Shown here in pieces: positions 1 to 12,263 of a DNA stretch of 64,000 nucleotides. Every line of letters starts with the position of its first letter. Position 1 is the stretch's first letter. The DNA is taken from the NCBI GenBank assembly GCA_007258455.2, contig VDFB02047230.1, positions 153,499,797-153,563,796 of the forward strand, written 5' to 3'. The position numbers and the translations under genes are program-made. This DNA is from Sequoia sempervirens (lineage: Eukaryota; Streptophyta; Pinopsida; Cupressales; Cupressaceae). Under the pieces are notes generated by a model. It saw nothing but the letters and a program-made list of their open reading frames with translations. It did no database searches and was not told the origin of the DNA.

Positions 1-1890
1 TTGTGTGAAAGATTTACGAGTCTTAGGCTCCACAAAGGATGTGGTTACAATGTAAGATGCCATAAGTATGAAACTACATCTTATAGGGGTATTAGTAGTA
101 GGAAACTAGGTCATGAATCTCATATGGGATTCAAAACACTTAGATAATCCTACTATAAAGGAAAAGTAGAGGACAATCACAACAAACCAAACAAAGTGCA
201 TAATCAAAAAGTAAAACCACACAAAAAACACAAATATATACCTATAATCCAAATCTAAATGAAATTTAATAGGTTTAGGGCATGACAAACCCTAGAATGG
301 TAACATATTTTTACTAAATTCAAAAATTGGATGTGTATGATAGTGTTTAAGTGTCTTACTTTGGGACTATTTGGGTTAGATAGTAAATAAATTTCCAAGA
401 ATTAGAAGAATTGTGATTTTACAATAAGAAAGAAAACTATGCAAGAAATTTTCAAAACTCTCAACCAATGAATGCATTTAGAAATAAAAATTTTAGATTG
501 TAAAGTACAAAAATATAGTGATCCTAACTTGACAAATCTAGAAATTAAAAGATTACTAGCCAACAATTCACAGGTAAAAGATTATCAGCTAATAGCTTGG
601 AAAATTATCAAACTAGTTGCAAAGATAAATGAAGTCTCCAGAAGTTAAATATATGGTTTAAATGCATGACAAACCATATATTGAAATGTTTTAATGAAAA
701 CAAATGCATATTGGTAAAATATTTTTACTTAAAGAGTAAAGGGGGCAAATGGGTAATGTGGGTTTTTACCTAGAAATAATACTTTTCACTTGCAGAGTGA
801 AATAAAGCTAGTAAGTGAGTTTTTACAACCAGGTAAAAGGTTTGCACAATATTTTCAAGTGAAGGGAGAAAGAGAGGGGAAATGAGGAGTAAAGGAATTC
901 TTCTAAAGACCAGTCAGTTGTAGATCAAGGGAGATGAAACTGCCATGTGTCAATGGTTAATTGATTTTAGAGATTTTCTTCTTTCTTCTCATTTCTCTTA
1001 AAAAGAGAAATTGGTTTTCATTGAAAGAGGTTGCTCACAATTTGGTTTCGTGGAGATACTTTGTAACAAGTCTGAATGATTAACTTTAGTCTATTATAGG
1101 TTTTGGAATACTTTGAGTCATGTAATGGTGGATGTTTTCATAGCATTGTCATCTTTGAAATAACAAATGGCAAGATATTCTAAGTCAATTTTCTCCACTA
1201 TAGACATTGCATAGAGTTTGAATAGAAGTAATCAAGGATTTCTAATATTCATATTCTTGTCTTTCCCTAAATGTTTGTTCAATGTTCTTACTCTCATTCA
1301 AAGAATGAGTTAAATTGTATTAACATGAATGAAGGTTTATGCAACTGTGTGTTAGGATCACTAAGTATTACTAATTAAGTTTCTTGTATCGGTGGTGTAA
1401 GTCATCATTTGGTAGGCATAGTTATGGCAGAGTGAATGTTGTGATGTGTTTTTAATTACATGTTTTAAATGACTCCACCCTAGGATTAGACACTTGTCTT
1501 TGAATGTTGTAGTCTCCTGAGATCTTTTGTGGCATCTACATTCAAATCAAATTTAATCTCTTATCTTAGTGTGAATGTGTGTTGAGCTTAATGTATTACA
1601 TTCCTCATGTTTAAGTTATACATTACCATGAAGGTCGGCCAAATATTTAGTTTTTATGTCTATTAAACAGTTAAAGGAGAATTATCTATTTACAACGTAT
1701 TTGATACTTTGGCACAAGAGTATTGAGAATTACATTGTTGGGATCACCCTTCTGGGTTTCATAGAGCCCAAAGTGTAGGGGAGATGGGTTTCATATCAAT
1801 CTCCCATTCGTTGGCCATAGATCTCTAAGTTCTTAAGCATAAGGCATGACACACCTTTAGAGGATTTTCATGGTTATGCTAGAAAAAACA
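1..1890. other. Non-coding stretch, probable retroelement LTR or leader
   Basis: No reading frame here looks like a protein. The stretch lies directly before a primer-binding-site-like motif at 1,900 and ends with the bases aaaaaaca. It is therefore plausibly the degenerate LTR of the gypsy element whose gag follows. No second LTR copy was found in the window to prove this, and the left edge is undefined. Confidence 0.3.
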
Positions 1891-1899
1891 CCAATAGAT

Positions 1900-1920
1900 T
1901 GGCAACTTTGCTAGGGAGAT
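1900..1920 (+). promoter_or_regulatory. Primer-binding-site-like motif of a Ty3/gypsy element
   Basis: The motif begins TGGCAACTTTGCTAGGGAG, nine bases after a CA dinucleotide at 1,889-1,890. It resembles the TGGCGACTC-type leader that I associate with the Tat/Athila branch of plant gypsy elements. A second similar motif, TGGTGACTCTGCTAAAGAA, sits at 2,132-2,150. Either could be the true site. Family resemblance is from memory; no tRNA comparison was possible. Confidence 0.35.
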
Positions 1921-2460
1921 CAAAAGAGTTCCCATTTGTATAGAGTCAAAAATTTGGTAAATCTGAACATCTGGTTCAAATATTGAAGTTTTCAAACCTA
2001 GAGGAGGTTTTGTTGTGATAAATTTGAAAGAATTTATGTGTGAGTTTGTCGTTGGAGAAGACCTAGAAGAATGAAATTCATGTTTGAACGAGCTTCATAC
2101 TGTTTGAATTTTAGTCCTCTGTGAAGAGAGGTGGTGACTCTGCTAAAGAATCTAATGAAGATATAAAGAAAGTTCCAGATCTATAAATATTTCTAGTCAG
2201 GAAGTGAAATTTGCAGTAGCTGCAACATATCTAGGTATTTTTCATATTTTAGTTTTCCAAAAAGATAATATTATGTATGAAAACCATGTTTGAAATTCCT
2301 AGAAAAACTTTTGTTCCCTTATTCAGTGAATGTTAGCACTATAAAAAGGGTGTTGAGAAAGTTGAGAGTTAATGGTTGTAAGTACGAAAGGAATGAATCC
2401 CATAAATATTTGTGTAAGGATTGTTAGTATGATTGTCTTTATGCATTTTTAAATCATACG

Positions 2461-3165
2461 ATGCAACAACAATCACAGTTCCCGTTATATCCTCAGAGAA
2501 GGCCTTTCATTGTGGGAAGATACAAACCATTGAATTTTAATGGTATTCAAGGTTTCCAAAACCCTATACCTAATGAAGTCAGGGAACACATTCCAAAGTA
2601 CAAAGGGAAAAGCTCATAATCATCATATCAACATCTATAAAAAAAAATTAATTTGATGAGAGATTATGAGATAAGCCATGAGGATGTTGTCATGAAGTTT
2701 TTTGTTTAATCTCTAAAGGAAGATGCCAGAGATTGGTTTTCATATTTGTCAGTATGTTTTGTATCTTCATGGAATGAGTTCATAACAACATTCATTGAAC
2801 AATTTGGTGAGAGAATTGATCCAATTTTAGTGAGACAAAAACTTATGAACATCCAAAAAGAAGATGAGTTGGTTCCTGCCTTCAATCTTAGATTTGCAAA
2901 GGCAATAAGGGATATTCCAAAAAATCTAAGACCAAATGATGTAGTATTTTTGGTTGTGTACTTAGGTGCATTTGAGGAAGAAATGAGCTATTTGTTAAGA
3001 GATAAATATCCTACAACACTTCATCATGTATATCAAGTTGCCATGGACATTGAAAATAACTTTAAATATTCAATGATGAAGGGATACATGGTTGCAAGTG
3101 TTTGTTATCCTAACACACCTCATGCAAATGGAATTCATGGATCAAGTGAAGCATTTTTTCCCTAA
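2461..3165 (+). pseudogene. Ty3/gypsy gag remnant (element A)
   Basis: The open part (2,746-3,165) reads like a retrotransposon gag capsid domain: SSWNEFITTFIEQFGERIDP, then an IQKEDEL segment, then FNLRFAKAIRDIP and a YLGAFEEEM segment. This is the usual helical core that assembles the virus-like particle. Before it, in shifted frames, are gag-like words such as EDARDWFSYL near 2,720, so the N-terminal half is broken by frameshifts and stops. The frame ends abruptly at 3,165 with no zinc knuckle, protease or pol behind it, so the element is truncated. The gypsy element that starts near 4.9 kb has a clearly different gag and is not its continuation. Confidence 0.7.
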
Positions 3166-4883
3166 TCATTTTTTTATTTTCAGCTTGTATATGATTTTGG
3201 CTTCAGATGTGTCCACGCTCGAGTAAAGCTATCAAAAAGGTGCGCAATACGCCACATAGTGGCTGCGCGGCTTTTATTTTTTGCCTTCCTTTCGGGAGAG
3301 AGTCGGAACATGTGTGAACTCATTGGGGATGTTATCAAGGAGCTATATTCATGAGTTTGAATTTTTTTGCTTATTTGACACGTCATCTCTTCGCTGTGAG
3401 CAATTTGCGCTTTTATAAAGTGATCATTTTTGGGAGTTTATCGGAGCTTGCTGGCCCGTTTTGGTTTTTGGGATGGAAGCTTTCAGTCCGTGCCATTAGG
3501 TTACATGACTGGTCAACTGGATTTTTTCCAGGCTATTTTCTAAGATTTGATTATTTTTAGATCATTATCTTTGCTAAATATCTAAAGAGCATTAATGCGG
3601 TAATTGAGAATTGACAAGCAAAGATTGTTGTGACCTAACTAAGGATCTATGATCAGATCATGTGCTATCAAATGCTAACACCTGGTAGTAATTACTTTTG
3701 TGTTGTGGTGGAATTTTCTTCTTTTTATTGAGAGGCGGCGACAAAAGGAAAGGGTTGGTTCGAAGTTTTAGTTTCCTTTGTCAAGGAAAAGTTTCTTTAG
3801 TTTTCTTAGGTTTTAAGAACTATTTTTAGAAGTAGAGTTGCATAACTACTTTTCTATGGCATGTTATATTGTTTATGCTCAAACTATTATTAGATTAGCA
3901 TTCGACCTCTATTTTAAAGTTCATTTGATATTTAAGCACAAATTATTTGGAAGAAATTTTTGAGACTGTGCATGTATGTTTCATTCTAAATAAAGCGTTG
4001 TGTCAAGCAAGCTGAATTTAAATAGTTTAAGTTTTTGATTTCCATGTTGTAGGCTCATATGATAGAATAATAACTTGTAAAAACTAGATTATGTTAGTGG
4101 ACTTCTCTATTTTCTGAAGAGTTGTTTTGTTATATTGTGTTGTATTAGGAGAGAGAGTTTATGCGATTTCTAAACGTTTTTCTGTTAACCTTGGAAATCT
4201 TTAAGTTTGATCAGACCTTAATTAACATTTCTTGTGGGAAGATTTGAAATTTTGCACTATGCTTGTTGTTAGCCTTTGTTGTTTGTTCTCTTCCCAACAA
4301 TGAAGGGTTGTGGCATTCTATGTCTAAGTATATCACTCATAGGAAAGATTGGATTTGAAATGTTGTAAAAGTTTTGGCGCATCGCCATTTTTATGTTTTA
4401 TGTTTACATTTCCTTCTACCCTTTTCTCCAAAACTTAGAGAAGAGCCGAATTTCTATAAAAATCTTAGAGTTATTTAGTGAGGCACAAAACAGTCCCCCA
4501 CTCATTGAATTTCCCGTAAGACTATCAGAGAGGTGCAAGCTTTGATGATCAATAGTTCTTTTTCTATCACACCTGGTGGAACACGAAGTTCTCAGAACAC
4601 CTGATTAGAAGTCAAAAATATTTCTTAAATTATGCTAAAGAAAGAAATTGGAAGTTTCATTCCCATAATCCAAACAAGAGCATCTTCAAGAGGTCATTTC
4701 TAGTACTCCTAGTTACCTACCTCGGTACCTAGGAGAAGAAGACTCACAAGTTATGTAACACCTATAAGGATCAATAGAGTGAGAAGTAAGAGCCTAATAT
4801 CTAGAGCCTTATCTACTCCACCCTGAGGCTCAACCTTCCAAATCAGAATACTTGTATCCCTAATTCATAGGAATATTTTCCCT
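3166..4883. other. Non-coding stretch before gypsy element B
   Basis: There is no convincing protein-coding frame. By position, between a truncated gag and a new gag start at 4,884, it should hold the 5' LTR and leader of element B. No matching downstream LTR was found to define it, and no clear primer binding site was recognised. Confidence 0.3.
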
Positions 4884-6240
4884 ATGGCTCACGTAGTTGC
4901 CCCTGCTCCTAGAAATTTCATAACCTGGAATAGTGGTAGTCTGCTACAACCACCTACGCCCCCAGATGTATGGCCTGCCATACCCCCTAATGCCCTCAGG
5001 GCTATCTAAAAATTCTCTAGAGAAGATTTCAAAAACCCCTCCGAACACCTTCAAGATATAGCTGAGGTATGTAGGGTACATAACATAGTGGAGGAAAATC
5101 TCGCCTTGAGGCTATTAGCTATCTCTTTCAAAGGAAAGGCCCAAGATTGGTATCGATATTTGGCCTCGAGTTTTATCATCTCCTGGGATCATCTCGGAGA
5201 GAGGTTGTTTGAATGCTTCTCAGAGAAAGGAGATCATTCTTCGTTGCTACATCAACTAATCACCATCAAGAGAGCCCCGCAAGAGGCCATGAGCGATTTC
5301 AACACTAGGTTTCACAAAACCTGGCAAAGGATCCCTATAATTGTTCAACCCCCAACCATGATGACGTTTATATTCTAATTGAAGGCTCTCAATTTGGACA
5401 TTGCAATAATGATAACCTCCATGTGTGGAGATATTTTACCTGATGCATATGAGTTGGTTGTATGCACAAAAAATAGTCTGATCGACGTCAAGAAGCTTCC
5501 ACCATGACCTTTGATGCCCGTATTTGTAGAAATCTCTGGTGGTCCTTAGGAAGAAGCTATTCCAAGAACTTTTGCTACCCAACTGACGTTAGCTATGTCA
5601 TAGTCTATGTACATGTACCCTGCCACCCAAACAAGCATGTCAAGCTATTCCTCTATTGCAGTGGACATCAACGACATGAAGAGTCTCATGCGAACTTTAG
5701 CTAACAAGTTGGTTATTATCAAACAATAGCAAGAAACACCTCTGCAGCAGACCACACAAGCCTATGGCAGAGGAAAGCCATTTTATCAAAAGAATATATA
5801 CCAAGGATCCTCCAAAGGAGGAGGTTAACATACGATGTTTGCAAACCAGATAGTTCTGGTCACCATGCCGCTACAGACAGTCAAAGATAGTCTAAGTAAA
5901 GAGTTAATTCCAGGCTAGAAAAATTTGGCAAAAGATGAGAATGTATGGTGCTTCCCATGCAATTATAGTCATATGCCCTGAAATTATCCAAGGGGGAATA
6001 TGCAATAGAAGATAGCAAAACAAAGAAGCAAGGGTGCACTCCCGAATGCAGATGAATATGGGTCCTCTAAAATGGAACATGCCCATTTTAGAGTACAAAT
6101 GCAAGGAATTTCCTTGGAGCAGGAACTGTATATTGCACCCAACCAAGCTCTATTTTCATGGATGGAAGAAGAAGATGCGGTGTTCATGAATGAGGCTTCG
6201 ACAACTAGTACTCCAAAAGTACAATAAAATTACAACACAA
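4884..6240 (+). pseudogene. Ty3/gypsy element B, gag
   Basis: Starting at the ATG at 4,884 the frame gives MAHVVAPAPRNF, then a capsid-like region (5,088-5,378) with KAQDWYRYLASS, SWDHLGERLFECFSEKGD and FNTRFHKTWQRIP. This is the standard retrotransposon gag core. Interspersed stops (for example just after 5,010 and at 5,377-5,379) and frame changes break it. The part after 5,400 still reads as gag and linker, for example GRGKPFYQKNIYQGSSKGGG near 5,765-5,826. No intact CCHC zinc knuckle was seen. The gene is dead but collinear with the pol region that follows. Confidence 0.7.
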
Positions 6241-6469
6241 GATCCAAAAGAAGGCTCATGAGAGAATACATGCAACAAGCTTTTCCACGTCCACAACCAC
6301 AACAATCGTTGCCCCAAGAAAAGCAGGCTTTGTTGCCCACTGTTCGACCTACTCCTCAATGGCACACTCCATCGTTCCCAGAGAAGGAGACGAAAAAACA
6401 CCGAACGCATTCACAACAGAATGTTTTCTTCCAAAAGCCAGAGAAATACCACCATTCAAGCCCAAGACT

Positions 6470-7150
6470 CATCCAGTTACAATGCTCAATGTGGTGGAGC
6501 AACTGAAGAAGGTGCCTGCAATTGTGTCTCTATGGGACATCATATCTATCCCTGAACAAAAGACATTGCTTTGGGAAGCATTAAAGAAAGAAGAACAAAT
6601 ACCGTAGATGGACGCAATTCCATCATGTGGTCAAAGTGGAGACAATGGATCCATGTTGGACCCTCAAGCTCTAAAAGTAGTAGCCTATACAAATGATGTG
6701 GGCAATGCAAAAGAGAAAGAGGTAAGAAAGCCAAAGCCCAAACCTTTATTTTTAACACTTATTATGGCATATAAGCTTTTGCATAATAACATTATTAATT
6801 TAGGGGCTAGCACAACGGTCATGCCAAAATAAGTGGTCGATGCCCTAAAACTTAAGTATGAGCCCCTTTGGAAAGGAATCATGCAATTAGACAGGAAGAA
6901 GATTCTGACTGTTGGTTGAATAAAAGATCTATCTCTAACCCTCTTCTCATGTCCAAGCCAAACAGTCACAGAAGAAATAGTAGTGATAGGCATTCCCCCA
7001 GTCTTCAGAATGTGCCTTTCAAGAGATTTCATTGCAAAGCTTAGCGGATACTTAGTGCTCAACTGGTCCCACCTGATTTTGAGAACCAAGCACGAGGTGA
7101 AGATAAAGATTTTATCTAAATTTTTGCATCTCGAACACATAGCGGACAAT
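6470..7150 (+). pseudogene. Ty3/gypsy element B, aspartic protease region
   Basis: The frames around 6,480-6,835 and 6,983-7,150 contain protease-like segments: NVVEQLKKVPAIVSLWDI, then an INLGASTTVMPK stretch near 6,800. In active retropepsins the latter position carries the catalytic D-S/T-G. Here the aspartate is missing (N-L-G-A-S), so the protease would be inactive. A downstream VIGIPPVF segment fits the C-terminal half of the fold. Several stops lie between. The last part is in one open frame with the RNase H-like domain behind it (6,983-7,636), so the order of the two domains is not a frame-stitching artefact. Confidence 0.6.
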
Positions 7151-7394
7151 GCAGTCCTATGCTTTGAAGTGGTGCATACCTCCTTTTCTCAGCAGGAGAG
7201 ATATTATGTAGAGACACTAGAAGATGAAGAGGACACAAGTGTTCAAACTCTTGAAGAAGACGTGCTACTTAACCAATTCATTGAATCTGATCCATTTGAC
7301 AACTTTCATGCAACAAAGTCAGGCACCTATGTGATTTTTGACGATGATCAAGTCCTTCAGAAATTGATGAAGGATTGGGAGGAATGTGATGATT

Positions 7395-7790
7395 TGAGTG
7401 ATAATCATCTATGGACCTTATATTTTGATGGCTCCAAATGTAAAGTTGGATCTAGAGCGGGTGTTCGACTAGTGTCTCCAACAGGATCAAAGACTCTCAA
7501 AACTTACCATTTTCAGTTCTCATGCTCAAATAATGATGTGGAATATGAGGCCTTGGTCCATGGTCTGACCCTTGTAGAACACATGGGTGTAAAGAGAATA
7601 CAAGCTTTCAGAGATTCAAAGTTAGTGGTGAACTAGGTTCATGGGCAAGCGGTCGTGAAGAACACGAGAATGAAATCATACAAACATTGAATTTGGGAAC
7701 TGATTGAGAGTTTTGAAGCCTTCAATATACAAGTTATTCCCTAATCTCGAAATGATGTCATTGATCGGATGACCTCTATCGATTTGCAAT
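7395..7790 (+). pseudogene. RNase H-like domain located before RT (element B)
   Basis: The frame ending at 7,636 contains the hallmarks of a plant archaeal-type RNase H: WTLYFDGSKC with the first catalytic aspartate, then a G-rich turn, then the NNDVEYEALVHGLTLVEHMG segment with the catalytic glutamate, then FRDSKLVVN with the second aspartate. After the stop the same frame continues to about 7,790 with an NDVIDRMTS ending. It lies between protease and RT. In the known plant Tat elements an extra RNase H of this kind follows the RT-RNase H pair. A normal gypsy RNase H is also present after RT here (9,110-9,530), so this is an additional domain in an unusual place. Confidence 0.75.
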
Positions 7791-9101
7791 TTGAACCAGT
7801 TTTCGATTCAACCAAGAAAAATGTGGTACAAGTCATCATCTGACCCGCAATCCCCGATAATGATCAAAAATAGCAAGTTTTGGATGATGACATTCATATT
7901 GTTGCCCTCATACAAAAATCAGGAGTAGTTTCAGACTATTCATAACTAAGAGCAAAATTTCCTAAAGAATAGGTTATCCAGTTAAAAGGAAACAAGATTC
8001 CTCAGGGATTAATTTCCTTTGAAGATCTCTTTGATTGTGAAGACGTAAGAAACAACAAGCAGAGGTTCACTACAAACGTTAGGGACTATGAAGAGCTTGA
8101 TGTCAGAAGTGACAAAAAGTTAAAGGTCGAAAAGGAAGTTCCCCACAAGGACAAGAAGAGACTGAAGGATCTATGTTTCAAATATGATGGAGTTATTGCC
8201 TACACCTATTATGATCTTATAGGGTATGACCCTGGCATAATTAAGCATACAATTGACTTAGCAGAAGGATCTTATATCGTCTAACAAAAAATAAAGGACA
8301 GTCAATCCAAAGGTTGAATTGATGGTGCAAGAGCTCACCAAATTGATCGAGTCAAAGATCATATATCTGATTAAGCATTCCACCTGGGCGTCAAAATTGG
8401 TACTAGTTCGGAACAAGAATGGTGATATTAGGATTTGTGTCAATTTATGAGATTTGAATAAAGCCTCGCTAAAAGACCACTACCCCTTGCCATTGATGGA
8501 GCAAATCCTACATACTGTGGCTGGATTGGAGATGTTTTCATTACTGGATGGTTTCTCAAGCTATAACCAAATATATGTGAAGGGAGCCGACCAACACAAG
8601 ACAATGTTTACCACTAAGTGGGTAATGTTTGCATACTTAAAAATGTCGTTCAAACTTTCAAATGCCAGTACAACTTTTCAACGAGCAATGGATATTGATT
8701 TCAACAAATTAATCAACCTGATTATCTTAATATATCTGGATGACTTGATGGTCTTTTCAAAGTTAAAAGATGGTCACTTTGATCATCTAGAGAAGGTTTT
8801 CTAGAAATGTCAATAGTTTGGGATTTCTTTGAATCCCAAAAAATGTGTTTTTGAAGTACCTCAAGGTAAGCTACTTGGTTTTGTAGTGTCAAAAGAGGGA
8901 ATAGTAATAGACCCTAAAAGGGTGAGATCCATAATGGAGTTACCCCTACCAACAAATCATAAGGGACTGCAGTCTTTTCTGGGGAAGGTCAACTTTATCA
9001 GTAGGTTCATCCCAGATTTTGTAGGTATTGCGAGACCGATCACCCCGATGCTTAAGAAGAACCTGATTTTCAAATGGACCCCTGAGGGAAAATCTAGATA
9101 A
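7791..9101 (+). pseudogene. Ty3/gypsy element B, reverse transcriptase
   Basis: After a linker, the RT palm and fingers are recognisable across frame changes: KLVLVRNKNGDIRICV, LNKASLKDHYPLPLMEQ, SLLDGFSSYNQIYV with a conserved aspartate, then the catalytic YLDD at 8,733-8,744, and the connection region FLGKVNFISRFIPDF at about 8,980. These are canonical gypsy RT motifs in the right order. Stops at about 8,448 and 8,802, and at least one frameshift, make it non-functional. The catalytic YLDD itself is intact. Confidence 0.85.
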
Positions 9102-9109
9102 AGATAGCT

Positions 9110-9530
9110 ATCTTCGTTGCTCTGGTATTGGATAATCCCAACTTTTCCAAATATTTTCTACTCTACGTATACAGTGGCCAAGATAGCATAGCTTCAGTGC
9201 TCACTTAGAAGGACGAGGAAAATAATGGAGAACATCCTATTGCATTTCACTCAAGGACTCTTAAAGATTATGAGGACAAGTATAATTTTGTAGAAAAATA
9301 TGCTTTTTCTATTGTTAAAAGATTAAAGAAGTTTCGACACTTGGTGTCAGCCAATAAGATCACTATCCTCGTTGTACATTCCAATGTGAGGGAGTATATC
9401 ATAGAAGGTGAAATAACTGAAAAGAGGTCAAATTGAATCACCAAGATCCTAGAGTATGATGTGTACATTAGAAAAACCAAGCTGGTTCGGGGAAGAGGTC
9501 TATGTGAATACATTGCATAGGAATCAATTT
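9110..9530 (+). pseudogene. Ty3/gypsy element B, canonical RNase H
   Basis: Directly behind the RT connection, a frame with one stop reads LYVYSGQDSIASVLT, then KDEENNGEHPIAFHSRTL, then YNFVEKYAFSIVKRLKKFRH. This is the usual gypsy RNase H that follows RT. It is the second RNase H in this element. The segment is frameshifted relative to RT and contains further stops near 9,190 and 9,436. Confidence 0.7.
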
Positions 9531-9579
9531 TTGTAGCTGAAAAGGAGATTGATTAGGTCTATTCAAACCAATTTGAGTC

Positions 9580-10500
9580 TGACAAATCTTGGGTGGCAGA
9601 TCAGACACAACATATGCAAAAGGGGTACTACTCAACTAGCCTTCCATCTCATAAAAGGTGATATTACCAATCACAAGGCACTAGGTATGTATTAATTGAA
9701 GGTGTATTATTCAAGAGAAATTATGATGGTGTCTTGCTCTGATGTTTAGACAAGCTGTATGCGAAAAGAGTTCTCAATGAATTCCATTGCAGTCCTGAGG
9801 GTGGAAATTTCTCCTCCAAGACTACCGCTTTAAAGATAATGCAAGCAAGATATATTGGCCCTCTATGTTTTTTGAAGCACATCATCTGGTGCAAAAATTC
9901 ATGTACTTATTGCCAATTCTTTGTTAGCGAAAGAAAGAATGTCACCTTGCCGCTGAGTCCAATTGTAACAGCTGAGGAGCCCTTTACTCAATGGGGTTTG
10001 GATTTTATCAGGATGATAAATCCTATTTCTAGCACTGGCTATAAGTGGATCCTCACAACAATTGACTACTTCACAAGGTGGATGGAGGCTGTAGCCTTAA
10101 AAAATGCCACAAAGGGGGAAATTGTCAATTTCCTTGAAGAGTTGGTAGCTAGATTTGGCCCGCACAAAACCATCATATCTGACAATGCTCGAGCTTTTGT
10201 AAGATCGAGAATGTCAATTTTTTCTATCAAACATGGGATTTTCCTTAAAACTTCATCAAATTACTACCCACAAGGAAATGGGTTAGCAGTGTCGACTAAC
10301 AAAAACCTAATTAGGTTAATCAAGAGTATTGGGTTGCAATGACAAAGGGATTAGCACAAACACCTATGAGTTGCTCTGTGGGAAAACCATATTACTCCCA
10401 AGAAAATTTTGAAGACCTCTTATTATGAATTGGTGTATGAAAAAGAGGCAGTGTTACCTGTTTCCATAGAAATTCTTGCTTACAACTACTGAAAACCCTA
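9580..10500 (+). pseudogene. Ty3/gypsy element B, integrase
   Basis: The open part (9,839-10,342) holds the integrase zinc-binding tail (C-TYC near 9,905) and the core. The first catalytic aspartate is in QWGLDFIRM, the second in TIISDNARAF. The glutamate expected after the YYPQGNG motif is replaced by valine (YYPQGNGLAVSTNKN), so the D,D-35-E triad is broken. The frame beyond 10,342 continues as ALWENHITPKKILKTS and VLPVSIEIL, typical for the integrase C-terminal region of gypsy elements. Confidence 0.85.
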
Positions 10501-10521
10501 GAGATTGAAGAAAGTAGTTGA

Positions 10522-10842
10522 ATGGAAGTACGGTTGGTGGAACTCCTCAAACTGGAGGAAGAAAGAGAAAAAGCTTATGGAGCCATGATCAACCATAAAC
10601 AAACAGTAAAGCAATGGTTCAACAAAAACACCTCTAACCAAGAATTCAAAGAGGGAACCCTAGTGCTAAAGTATGATGAATGTATTGTGAAACCAGGGAA
10701 ACACACAAAATTTGAAGTGCTATGGAAGGGACCCTTCCGAATCAACACGTGTAAGGAAAATAATGTGTATGAAATTGAAGATATGAAAGGAAATTCTTTA
10801 GATATATCAGTGAATGGTATTTATCTAAAGTTATTCTATTAA
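10522..10842 (+). pseudogene. Ty3/gypsy element B, C-terminal end of pol
   Basis: This 106-codon frame is the tail of the integrase: REKAYGAMINHKQTVKQWFN, then a GTLVLKYD segment, then FEVLWKGPFRI and an IEDMKGNSLDISVNGIYLK ending. It matches the usual gypsy pol C-terminus (GPFRI, then a short conserved ending). The stop codon (10,840-10,842) lies inside the 13-bp sequence duplicated by the LINE insertion, so the pol end is complete. Confidence 0.75.
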
Positions 10843-10843
10843 A
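10831..10843. repeat. LINE target site duplication, left copy
   Basis: The 13 bases ttattctattaaa occur here and again at 14,088-14,100, immediately after a run of seven A. This is the target site duplication of the LINE between them. Confidence 0.9.
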
Positions 10844-10869
10844 GGGAGAACAACTTTCCTCCTTACAGG

Positions 10870-12263
10870 AGATATCTAGAGAGGCAATGCAGTATTTTAC
10901 TTCTCTTTTTAGGGAGGACACTTAGGAGGGTTCTACTAAAGAAGTTCAGGTTCTTTCTTGCATCCCCCAACTTGTTACTAGAGAAATGAATGATAATCTT
11001 ATGTGTTATATTTCTTTGGAGGAGTTGGAGGAGATTGTTTTCCATATGAAGAAAGGGAAAGCTCTGGGTCCCGATGAGTTTTTGATTGAATTCTTTCAAG
11101 AATTTTGGGATATTATTAAGGTTGATTTATTAGAGGTGGTCTAGGAATCTCAGAGGAATAAAAAAATGCTTCGTGCATTGAACTCCACTTTTCTTACCCT
11201 CATCCCAAAATGTGATGGGGCAGATCAGTTAAGCCAATTTCATCCCATTTCCCTTTGTAATGTGATTTATAAGATTATCTCTAAGGTGATTGCTGAAAGG
11301 TTGAAGAAATGGCTTAAATGGCTTATCTCTGAGGAGTAGGGTGGATTTGTGGCTAACCAAAAAATTCTGGATGGAGTTGTTATTGCTACAGAGACTATCC
11401 ACTCTATGGCTACGTCAAAAGCTAAGGCAATGTTTATGAAGCTTGATATGGCTAAGGCTTATGATAGAGTTTGGTGGTCCTTTCTTCAGAATATTCTTGG
11501 GGCCTATGGATTTGTTGAGGACTGGATTCAATGGGTTATGTGTTGCGTAACTTCTACCTCCTTCTATGTTTTAATCAATGGGGAGCACACAAAGCTTTTT
11601 GGAGCATCTCGTGGTCTTAGGCAAGGGAACCCTCTTTCCCCTTATCTCTTTGTTCTTATTGCTGAAGGGCTAGGGAGATTGTTGAAAAGTAATGTTGAGT
11701 CAAGGGTTATCCAGGGGTGGAAGTGGGGCAATGAGCTGCTTCCTCAGTCACACCTATAATTTGTGGAAGATACTGCCCTGATGGGTATGGCTACAATCAG
11801 GGAGGCTACTAATCTGTGTAAGGCTTTGGATTTTTATCTCACTGCTTTCGGTCAATTAATTAATGAAGATAAATCCTCCATCTTATTTTTTAATACACCT
11901 AGACCTATTCAACAGAGAATTTCTCTTATTATGAGGTTTCAGATAGGCTCTCTTCCTTTGACTTATCTAGGTATTCCAATCTCTTCTGGTAAGCTCCCTA
12001 GAGATTCTTGGCAGTATATTCTAGACAAATTTCAAGCGAAGGTTAATCATTGGACTCATAGATGGCTTTCCTTTGCTGGGCGTGTTCAGTTGCTTAAATC
12101 TATGCTTCAGGCTCTTCCCTTGTATAGATGTATGCTTCAAGTGGCTTTGATGGGCTTTGTTAAGGAATTGGATTCCTTGGCAAGGCAATTTTTATGGGCT
12201 AGAAACTTGTCTTCTTCTAAATGGAGCCTGGTCAGATGGGACATTGTGTGCTCTCCAAAATAG
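10870..12263 (+). pseudogene. LINE 1 reverse transcriptase
   Basis: RT motifs in order: [73 protein letters not shown] with the first catalytic aspartate, then LRQGNPLSPYLFVLI. The active-site FADD box reads FVED at 11,760-11,771, so one catalytic aspartate is glutamate. A stop codon stands directly before it. The thumb region follows with LPLTYLGIPI and HRWLSFAGRVQLLKS. Other in-frame stops occur near 10,923, 11,143, 11,338 and 12,262. The protein is dead, but the family is clear: plant L1-like non-LTR RT. Confidence 0.9.

Noticed and set aside
3180..3560. Overlapping short frames on both strands with higher local GC
   Set aside because: No motif in either frame; position fits LTR/leader sequence of a gypsy element.
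7395..7790. Interpreting the first RNase H-like domain as part of a nested second element
   Set aside because: It shares one open frame with the protease end, and the frame after it continues into a normal RT linker; no LTR, tail or duplication surrounds it.
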